Part shown: positions 57,598-64,000 of the stretch, piece after piece
How positions within the stretch are numbered: the first letter of the stretch is position 1
How the letters are laid out: each line of letters opens with the position of its first letter
Assembly (NCBI GenBank): GCA_963836425.1
Contig: CAWIJJ010000015.1
Coordinates: 194,780 to 258,779, forward strand
DNA from: CAWIJJ01 sp963836425
GTDB taxonomy: Bacteria; Acidobacteriota; Terriglobia; Bryobacterales; Bryobacteraceae
Length of the DNA: 64,000 nt
Reading direction: 5' to 3'
Notes under the pieces: generated by a model
Told to the model about the DNA's origin: nothing
The model's database searches: none
What the model saw: only the letters and a program-made list of their open reading frames with translations
Made by a program: the position numbers and the translations under genes

Positions 57598-59223
57598 CTA
57601 ACGCATTGGCGACGGCGCGGCTTTTCCGAAAACCGTGAATTCCGTGATCCCGAGCGGCGTGGTTCCGCGGCGCGGCCAGTCCGTGATTGTCAAACGAACA
57701 AAACGGCACCGCGTGGGCGGAATCTCGTCGAACCCCGTGTAGAGTGTGGCGTCGTTCTTCGTCCTGTCCAGAACGGTGGCATACTCTTTGCCGTCGATCG
57801 AAGCTTCTACCTTGTAGCGAAACGCCGTGACACCGCCCGAGGCCGCCGCTGCTACGGGCGCCGGCGCGGCGCCGCGCGCTCCAAATCCGCCGCCTCGGCC
57901 GGCCGCGAACTCGATCCGCGCCGAGTCGATCACAAAGAACTGATTGGTCTCGAATTCGGTGGGTGCTACCAGGTCGAGTGTGAGCGTCGGTTGCGTGTCG
58001 TTCTCTGCCGGCTGCCACACCGTGCCGTTTGAATCGTCGATGGCATACGCCGCTTCATGGCCGGGGCGCTCGCTGGAAAATGCGCTTTCGGAGTGCATAG
58101 CGCGCACCTTGTTTACGCTGACGGCGATCGAGCCCGAGTCGCCATTGCGCACCGGATCGGCCACCACACCCGGCGCCCACTGCGGCGTTTCGCTCGGACC
58201 GTGTGTGAACGGATTGCCGCCGGCATCGAAGGCAATGGGGTCCATGCCGATCCTACGGCCGCCGGGAGGATTCGCCGTCACAATGGTGTAGAACACCCAC
58301 CAGTTTCCGTCCGGACCCTTCACCACGCAGCCGTGGCCGGGGCCCGTGACGAGGCCGGTAGTCTTCCTGAGGAGGGGGTTTCGCGGCGAGTAGGTGAAAG
58401 GTCCCATCGCGTTCTTTGCCGAATATACCCCGCTGGCGTACGACAGCCACTGCGTACCCGACGCGCTGTACTCCATGTAATATACGCCGTTTCTTTTAAA
58501 CGCCCACGGGCCTTCAATCCATGCGATTCCCGTATATTCGTTCTTCTCGCCCCAGCGCTCCCAGACGTGCGACGGGTCGAAACCGAACAGGTGTTTGGGC
58601 GCGGCCGTCAGGTGTGTCAGGTCTTTCGGGTCCAGCGGAGCCACGTAAATTCCGGCTGTCGATCTGCCGGGGAAATACAGGAATGGCTTGTTGTCGTCGT
58701 CGATGAAGATATCCACGTCGAAGGCGCCATTGGCCGTAGTCCCGTTAAACCTTACCTTCCAGGGCTCGCCCTTTTCGTCCTTCCACGGGCCGAGGACCTC
58801 ATACGGCCCCAGGATGCCCGGGGCCTTGTACAGTGGGGCGTCGTTGCCGGACATGTAGAATGCGCCATTGTATTTGACCACGTGCGGCGCGACCGGCAGG
58901 CGCCCGCCCCGAACATCCACCGCCTGGAACCTCCAGTTGACGAAGTCGCGCGAGACCCACGCGCCGCCGCCGGATGCAAACAGGTAGTACGAGTCGCCTT
59001 CGCGCACTACGGTGACGTCGCCCAGGCTGACGCCCTGCGGCGCGCCGTCCGAGGACGAGGCGGGAAGTGGAAGTGGATTGCAGTACCGGATGGACTTTCC
59101 GACCACCGGCGCCGCTACGCTGCGCGCGCCGGGTTGGGACCAAAGCGCCACGGCCGCGCCAAGGACTATGCCGGCGCCAATGGGAAGCCGCCGGCGGCGT
59201 ACGCTCGTGAAGGACATCGCCAA
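57598..59223 (-). CDS. Glycoside hydrolase family 43 protein with a discoidin-like C-terminal domain
   Basis: 541 residues with a signal peptide. The five-bladed propeller shows the three expected acidic residues: Asp in GVSLGDVTVVREGDSYYLF, Asp in GAFDVDIFIDDDNKPFLYF, and Glu in YTGIAWIEGPWAFKRNG. The C-terminal ~170 residues (AYAIDDSNGTVWQPAENDTQ, DSARIEF, RCRFVRLTITDWP) are an F5/8 type C carbohydrate-binding fold. Likely acts on arabinan or xylan side chains outside the cytoplasm. First enzyme of a glycosidase cluster and divergent from the GH5-like gene. Confidence 0.88.
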   Translation of the reverse strand: MAMSFTSVRRRRLPIGAGIVLGAAVALWSQPGARSVAAPVVGKSIRYCNPLPLPASSSDGAPQGVSLGDVTVVREGDSYYLFASGGGAWVSRDFVNWRFQAVDVRGGRLPVAPHVVKYNGAFYMSGNDAPLYKAPGILGPYEVLGPWKDEKGEPWKVRFNGTTANGAFDVDIFIDDDNKPFLYFPGRSTAGIYVAPLDPKDLTHLTAAPKHLFGFDPSHVWERWGEKNEYTGIAWIEGPWAFKRNGVYYMEYSASGTQWLSYASGVYSAKNAMGPFTYSPRNPLLRKTTGLVTGPGHGCVVKGPDGNWWVFYTIVTANPPGGRRIGMDPIAFDAGGNPFTHGPSETPQWAPGVVADPVRNGDSGSIAVSVNKVRAMHSESAFSSERPGHEAAYAIDDSNGTVWQPAENDTQPTLTLDLVAPTEFETNQFFVIDSARIEFAAGRGGGFGARGAAPAPVAAAASGGVTAFRYKVEASIDGKEYATVLDRTKNDATLYTGFDEIPPTRCRFVRLTITDWPRRGTTPLGITEFTVFGKAAPSPMR

Positions 59224-59415
59224 CCTCCTTCGATCAGATACTTCAGCGGCCGATGGCTTTCCAGGTGGCCGGCCACTGCTCCGAGTGAATCATTGTAGCC
59301 GATGTTGCAAGCGCTTGCAGATTGCCTTGCGGAGGGCGACGCATTGGCTTACCATATCGGTTCGCCGCCGTCGCTTGCGCGGCGAGCCATTCGAATTGCG
59401 GAGGTTTCGTCTGCC

Positions 59416-60660
59416 ATGCCTTCTCCGGGACTCCCTGCTGCCACGCTCATCGCGCTGTTGTTTCTCGCTGGTGCTCCGGCTTCCGCGCAGCGCCGTGTCC
59501 CCAAGGACCTGTCGGGCGTCCGAGGGTTCAACTATATGGCCGCGGGAGGCGGCGGACACCTGGAGCACTGGCAGAAGTACAGCGCGGCCGAGACTGAGCG
59601 CGACCTTGACTGGGCCCGGCGCCTTCAGTTGAACCAGATGCGCGTGCTCATTCCTTACCAGGCGTGGGCCGAGGATAAGGCGGCGCTCAAGAAGAACCTG
59701 CAGCACATGGTGCGCGCAGCCCATCAGCGCGGAATCGGCGTGATGCCGACGCTCATGTACGCGCGCGGCCAGGCAGCCGACAAGAGTCGCTGGCCGGAGA
59801 CCCGGGCATTCGCCGCCGACCTGATTTCAGCCGTGGGCAAGGAGCCTGGGCTGACGTTCTGGGACGCTTCGAACGAACCCGACTGCTGCGCGCTGCCCCC
59901 AAGCCCCGCCAACCGCCAGCGGATGGAGCACGCGCTCTACATGGTCAAGGCTCTGCAGGAACTGGACCCCGTCACTCCCGTCACCATCGGCGCCACCTTC
60001 GCCGACAATCTGCCCGAATACGGCGACACCGAGGACGTGCTGTCCTTCCACAACTATCTGCCCACCCGCGGAGCTATCGCCGCCGACATCGCCAAGGCCA
60101 AAGCTTATGCGGCGAAGGTCAACAAACCGCTGATCAACACTGAGATCGGCTGCATCGCGCGCGCCAATCCCTATGACGTGGCGCTCGAAGAGCACCTGAA
60201 GGCCGGCGTGGGCTGGTACATCTGGGAGTTGATGATCACGCATTCGTGGGGCACCGTCCACGGCGTGTTTCACCAGGACGGCACCATACGCGATCCAACG
60301 ATAGTGGCCGCGCTTCTCGGCATGTTCCGGGACCGTCACGAGGACGTAATGCCCTCGGTTCCGGATCGCGAGGGTTTCGTGACGCGTGCCGTCGCCAACA
60401 ACAAGAAGTGGCTGGCGGACGCCGGCGCAACGTGGGAAAGCGGGCTTGACCTGGCCGAGGTTTCGGCGAACCTCCTGGAAGCAGGCCAGCTCATCGCGAT
60501 GTACGATCCGCCCACTCGAACGGTGGATTTGTTGCGAAAGGGCGCGCCGAACATGCCTGCTCTGCGTGGGGCCCTTGAGAAGTACACCGCCATCCTCGAG
60601 CCATTCCAATTGCCGTCAAACGACCCGGCGCGCGGCCGCCCGCCGGCAAATTCTCATTGA
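59416..60660 (+). CDS. Glycoside hydrolase, GH5-like (clan A), secreted
   Basis: 414 residues after ATG 59416, which starts a proper signal peptide (LPAATLIALLFLAGAPASAQ) and has GGAGG upstream; an earlier in-frame ATG would put the signal at residue 39. A TIM barrel is indicated by GVRGFNYMAAGGGGHLEHW, TFWDASNEPDC (acid/base Glu in N-E-P), VLSFHNYLPT and KPLINTEIGC (nucleophile Glu). Such enzymes hydrolyse beta-glycans or mannans. Exact specificity cannot be read. The neighbouring GH29 gene is convergent. Confidence 0.85.
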   Translation: MPSPGLPAATLIALLFLAGAPASAQRRVPKDLSGVRGFNYMAAGGGGHLEHWQKYSAAETERDLDWARRLQLNQMRVLIPYQAWAEDKAALKKNLQHMVRAAHQRGIGVMPTLMYARGQAADKSRWPETRAFAADLISAVGKEPGLTFWDASNEPDCCALPPSPANRQRMEHALYMVKALQELDPVTPVTIGATFADNLPEYGDTEDVLSFHNYLPTRGAIAADIAKAKAYAAKVNKPLINTEIGCIARANPYDVALEEHLKAGVGWYIWELMITHSWGTVHGVFHQDGTIRDPTIVAALLGMFRDRHEDVMPSVPDREGFVTRAVANNKKWLADAGATWESGLDLAEVSANLLEAGQLIAMYDPPTRTVDLLRKGAPNMPALRGALEKYTAILEPFQLPSNDPARGRPPANSH

Positions 60661-60722
60661 TTCGACGCCCGGGGCAGCGATGCAGGAGCCTCACGGCTTG
60701 AAGCTCTCGGGGCTGAAGGGTC

Positions 60723-62360
60723 TTAAGCCAACGGGTTGATCTTAAATACGTATGCGAAATCGCACGGCGGCTTCTCCGGCAAGGTGATTGCGACCCCGTC
60801 CGCGTTACGCGACCACACGAGGTTGGACTCCGAACCGAGCAATCCTACTCTGGCGATCTCGCCACCGTAATGAGGGGAGCCCTTGGCAAGCGACTTAATG
60901 AGGAGCTTGCCGTCGGCCGGCCAGGCCAATGCAATGGCGTAGAGGGAATCGCCCTTGGTGGTAAATCGCATATCGCCCGGAGCAAATTGCGGGAGCCGGC
61001 CGTACGGCGCGGCTCCGGAACTCTGAGTCGGTCCCTCGCCGGCAATCTTCCAGGGCCGGGTAGAGTAGATCGCCTCGCTATTGATCGCCATCCAGGCGCC
61101 GAACTTGTCCAGGAAAGCGAATTCATCGTCGTCCGGCCTGCCATGGCCGGGCAGAGGAATATTCAGCAGCAGATTACCGTTCTTGCTGACGACATTTACG
61201 AGTAGCTGGACCATGGCTTGAGGCGTTCGATACCTGTGATTTTCCAGGAGCGAGCGATTGTAATGCCAGCTTCCGATGCAGGCGTCGGTTTGCCATGGAT
61301 CCGGCTGGATCGCGTCCGCCTGGCTCATTTCAAAGTCGCGAACCAGCGTGTTCAGGACCGCGGCTGGAACATTCTTAATATTGAACACCGCGTCCAACTT
61401 ACCGGAGTTCCGCCGTAAATTGGCGTTGTAGTAATACGCCATGATATGCGGAGTGAGTTCCGGCATGCCGAGCCAGACGCCCCCGCCTCCCCGGTCGAAG
61501 TCCCAGTCGGAGTTGTCGTCAAAATAGAGGAGGTCCGGGTTGTACTGATCGATCACGTCCTGAACCCGTAACATGAAACTCTCAACGAACTCCGGACAGG
61601 GATCGCTCTTGTCGTGCGGGCGCCCATTCAGATCCTGAGGATCCATGCCGTCCCACCACTTGCCCTTACCGTCGGATTTCGTCAGAACGCCATCGTAGGG
61701 CACGTCCTTCAGCGGACCGGCCTTGTCGCTGCCGTACCGGACCGGCATAAACTCCCGCCAAGTCCGTCCTGGCGTGCCGTGATAGGTGATCCCGAACCTG
61801 AGCCCGTGCGCGCGCGCGATCTTCGCCCAGGTTCCCACGATGTCCTTCTTCGGTCCGACGTTTACGCAGTTCCAGGGCTGATGTTTCGAGTTCCAGCAGT
61901 CGAAATTGTCATGGTGATTCCCGAGCGCCACGAAATATTTAGCGCCGGTCTTCGCGTAGAGCCGGATCAACTCCTCCGGATCCCAGTTTTCCGCACGCCA
62001 GATATGGCAGATGTCTTTGTAGCCGAATTGCGACGGGTGCCCGTACGTCTTGACGTGGTAGTTGTATTGGGGATTGCCCTGTACGTACATGCCGCGGGCG
62101 TACCAATCTCCCTGCTCGGGGACGCACTGCGGACTCCAATGAGCCCAGATCCCGAACTTGGCGTCGCGAAACCAATCGGGGTACCGGTAAGCCTTCAAGG
62201 ATTCCCAATTGGGCCGGAACGGCCCCGGGATCGGGCCGCCTGCGAAATTGCTGTCAGCGTATGAGTTCCTTTGCCCCAACGCGAGCTTCGCGGCCGACAG
62301 CAAACCCGCGCAGCCACCCATGAACTTCCTGCGGTCGAAGCCTTCAGCTTTACGATTCAT
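60723..62360 (-). CDS. Alpha-L-fucosidase-like protein (GH29), Tat-exported
   Basis: 545 residues. Start ATG 62360 gives a Tat signal, FDRRKFMGGCAGLLSAAKLA; the frame has another ATG 12 codons earlier. GH29 features: WFRDAKFGIWAHWSPQCVP, GAKYFVALGNHHDNFDCWN (the HHD-x-F signature) and NPDLLYFDDNSDWDFD with the probable nucleophile Asp. LLVNVVSKNGNLLLNIPLP closes the barrel and a beta-sandwich follows. Removes alpha-linked fucose from glycans. It starts 36 bp downstream of the GH3 gene end on the same strand, so one operon is likely. Confidence 0.9.
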   Translation of the reverse strand: MNRKAEGFDRRKFMGGCAGLLSAAKLALGQRNSYADSNFAGGPIPGPFRPNWESLKAYRYPDWFRDAKFGIWAHWSPQCVPEQGDWYARGMYVQGNPQYNYHVKTYGHPSQFGYKDICHIWRAENWDPEELIRLYAKTGAKYFVALGNHHDNFDCWNSKHQPWNCVNVGPKKDIVGTWAKIARAHGLRFGITYHGTPGRTWREFMPVRYGSDKAGPLKDVPYDGVLTKSDGKGKWWDGMDPQDLNGRPHDKSDPCPEFVESFMLRVQDVIDQYNPDLLYFDDNSDWDFDRGGGGVWLGMPELTPHIMAYYYNANLRRNSGKLDAVFNIKNVPAAVLNTLVRDFEMSQADAIQPDPWQTDACIGSWHYNRSLLENHRYRTPQAMVQLLVNVVSKNGNLLLNIPLPGHGRPDDDEFAFLDKFGAWMAINSEAIYSTRPWKIAGEGPTQSSGAAPYGRLPQFAPGDMRFTTKGDSLYAIALAWPADGKLLIKSLAKGSPHYGGEIARVGLLGSESNLVWSRNADGVAITLPEKPPCDFAYVFKINPLA

Positions 62361-62396
62361 CGGACTAACCCTTTGCCTCGCGGCTCTCTTCTGCAC

Positions 62397-64000
62397 TTAC
62401 AACTCGCCAGTTAAGTGCGGTATGTTCGGCAGCGGCTGACCGCCGCCAACGCCAATTTCCACTTTCTCCTTCGGAAGGTCGCCGGAAGCCACCGTGAAAG
62501 ACACCTGCCGGCTTTCGCCCGCGCGGAAATGGATGCGCTGGAAGCCGCGGAGATTGCGGATCGGAGCTTCTTCTCCGGCGCCGCCGCCGATGTATAGCTG
62601 CACTACTTCATCGCCATCCACCTTCGAAGTATTCTTGACCGTCGCGCGGATCTCGGCGCCCTTCGCCGTGCGCTTCGCGACTAATCCCGAATACGCGAAT
62701 GTCGAGTAGCTCAATCCGAAGCCGAACGGGTAAAGGGGCTCGCCTTTGAAGTAGCGGTAGGTGTGGCCCTTCATGTTGTAGTCGGTGAACTCGGGAAGCT
62801 GGCTGGTGCTCCTGTAGAAAGTACGGGGAGACGGCCCGCCGGATTATTCGTACCCGCCAGCGTTTCCGCGATGGCCGTGCCGGCTTCTTCTCCGCCGTAC
62901 CAGGCGGAGAGAATCGCGGCCGCGTGCTCCGCGGCGTGGTTTACGGCCAAGGCGCTGCCACTGGTCAGGACCACCACCACGGGCTTGCCGGTGGCGATCA
63001 TCGCCTTCACGAGGTTCTCCTCCGTCTCGGGCAGCTCAATGGCCGAGCGGTCGTGGCCCTCGCCTTCCTGCGACCCGTTCAGGCCAACGTAGACGATCGC
63101 CACATCCGAATCCCTCGCGACCTTCTCGGCCTCGGCGAGCAAAACCGGAGCGGGCGGAATCCAGTTGAGTTGGGCGGAGCCTTCGGGGCCGGTCTGCTGA
63201 AACTCCACCCGCACGGCGTACTTATGGCCGCCCTCCAACTGCATGGGCGGCGGGGCGCCGCGGCCAGGCCCCGGCCCGCCTTGGCCCTGGCCTTGCCCGG
63301 GCCGAGGCCGGCCGGTCTGCCGCCGGCGGGTCCGCTGGGGTTCACTTCCTTGTCGTCGAGGAAGAGCTTGACCTTCCCGTTGCGGTTCCACTGTCCGGTG
63401 CGCGCGGAAACGACGTAGCCGCCAGTCGCCGGCGGCGTGAGCGTGCCGGTCCAGCGGATCGAATACTTGTCGCCTTTGATGGCAGCCATCACGGCCGGTT
63501 CCTCCATGAAGGAATCGAAGTACACTCGCGGCTCACTCCGGCGGAGCGCTGGCTGACCCTGGAATTCGGGATTGTCCCAGTACTCGGCCAGCATGCCCGG
63601 CGCTTTGCCATCCGGCGAAGTTAACACATTCGAAGATACCAGCGCCGGCGTCGCCGCGGTGTAGGTCGCACCCAGGGCGAATTGCACGCTGGCCTGGGCG
63701 AACTGCTTCGCGATCCCTTCGAGCGGCGTCACCTGCCTGGACGAGATGCCATTATAGTTTCCCAGGAGGCCAACGGGGTCGTCGGCGGATGGGCCGATTA
63801 CCGCGATCTTGCGAACGGTCGATTTCAGCGGCAGGATGCCGCCTCCGTTCTTCAGCAGAACAATGGCCTGCCGCTCCGCATCGCGCGCGAGTTGCCGATG
63901 CGCCGCGGAATCGTTCTCGGCGTAGGTACGGACCTCCGTGTACGGCACGCGCTCGGGAGGGTCGAACAGGCCCAGGCGGATGCGCGCCACGAACAGCCGC
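62397..64000 (-). pseudogene. GH3 beta-glucosidase with PA14 insertion, two frameshifts, runs off the right edge
   Basis: Reading across two slips gives FVARIRLGLFDPPERVPYTE, AIVLLKNGGGILPLKSTVRK, IAVIGPSADDPVGLLGNYNG, a PA14 domain (MLAEYWDNPEFQGQPALRRS, YSIRWTGTLTPPATGGY), then after a slip near 63310 in a Gly/Pro-rich stretch DVAIVYVGLNGSQEGEGHDR, and after a one-base loss near 62820 (LPVTFYRSTSQLPEFTDYNM restored) the fibronectin III-like C-terminus with YPFGFGLSYSTF. The catalytic N-terminal barrel lies beyond the window. If the two slips are sequencing errors, it is an intact enzyme of the cluster. Confidence 0.82.

Overview
The window is a GC-rich chromosomal segment most likely from a soil Acidobacteriota of the Bryobacterales/Solibacteraceae type. 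That placement is an inference. It rests on a PadR regulator coupled to a giant duplicated FtsX-type permease (ADOP), several Tat-exported Gfo/Idh/MocA and glycosidase proteins, a fragment resembling the Solibacter-type C-terminal domain TIGR03437, two TonB-family transducers and many plant-polymer glycosidases. No rRNA, tRNA or CRISPR array was found.

Layout. 1-1.05 kb: one ABC exporter (ATPase plus permease running off the left edge) with a perfect inverted repeat in its leader. 1.28-3.21 kb: deoB-tpiA. 3.3-11.2 kb: a run on the minus strand, tgt-yajC-secD-secF followed by tonB-exbB-exbD-exbD-TPR lipoprotein, ending at a strong intrinsic terminator. 11.3-14.3 kb: epimerase, Gfo/Idh oxidoreductase and ThuA-like protein. 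14.3-17.5 kb: an accessory patch bounded by a ~153-bp direct repeat of the end of the ADOP gene, holding a HigBA-type and a PemK/ribbon-helix-helix toxin-antitoxin pair and two pieces of an IS3-type orfA. 17.3-20.35 kb: ADOP permease and leaderless padR. 20.7-23.3 kb: relA/spoT and a DUF971 gene.

23.3-29.2 kb is a polysaccharide/methyltransferase island in advanced decay: a frameshifted membrane protein, a glycosyltransferase split from a methyltransferase, a coiled-coil methyltransferase that looks intact, and a shredded mo5U34-type methyltransferase. It lies between two convergent core genes and is flanked by a 16-bp direct repeat, which suggests an insertion. 29.2-40.3 kb is core: a secreted nucleotidase, a cyclophilin, a complete MacA/MacB-like ABC efflux operon, aconitase and leucyl aminopeptidase. 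A second TonB-family gene with its own terminator follows (40.6-41.6 kb).

42.2-45.6 kb is a graveyard of mobile DNA: a DUF6431-like zinc-ribbon gene, a DnaG/TOPRIM-like primase and a tyrosine recombinase, all broken and in one order; a MerR regulator divergent from a small four-helix membrane protein with a textbook 19-bp-spacer MerR promoter; and a truncated IS21 istA. 45.7-50.2 kb carries two B12-binding radical SAM genes, both with a single frameshift, around a secreted protein of unknown function. 50.1-57.4 kb: a Tat-exported oxidoreductase, LysR regulator, thiol peroxidase-like protein, carA-carB. 57.6-64 kb: a carbohydrate-utilisation cluster (GH43, GH5-like, GH29, and a frameshifted PA14-containing GH3 running off the right edge).

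Frameshifts concentrate in accessory genes, while long core genes (carB, acnA, relA, ADOP) are open throughout. Decay is therefore more likely than random sequencing error, although the single-base shifts in the radical SAM and GH3 genes should be confirmed in reads.
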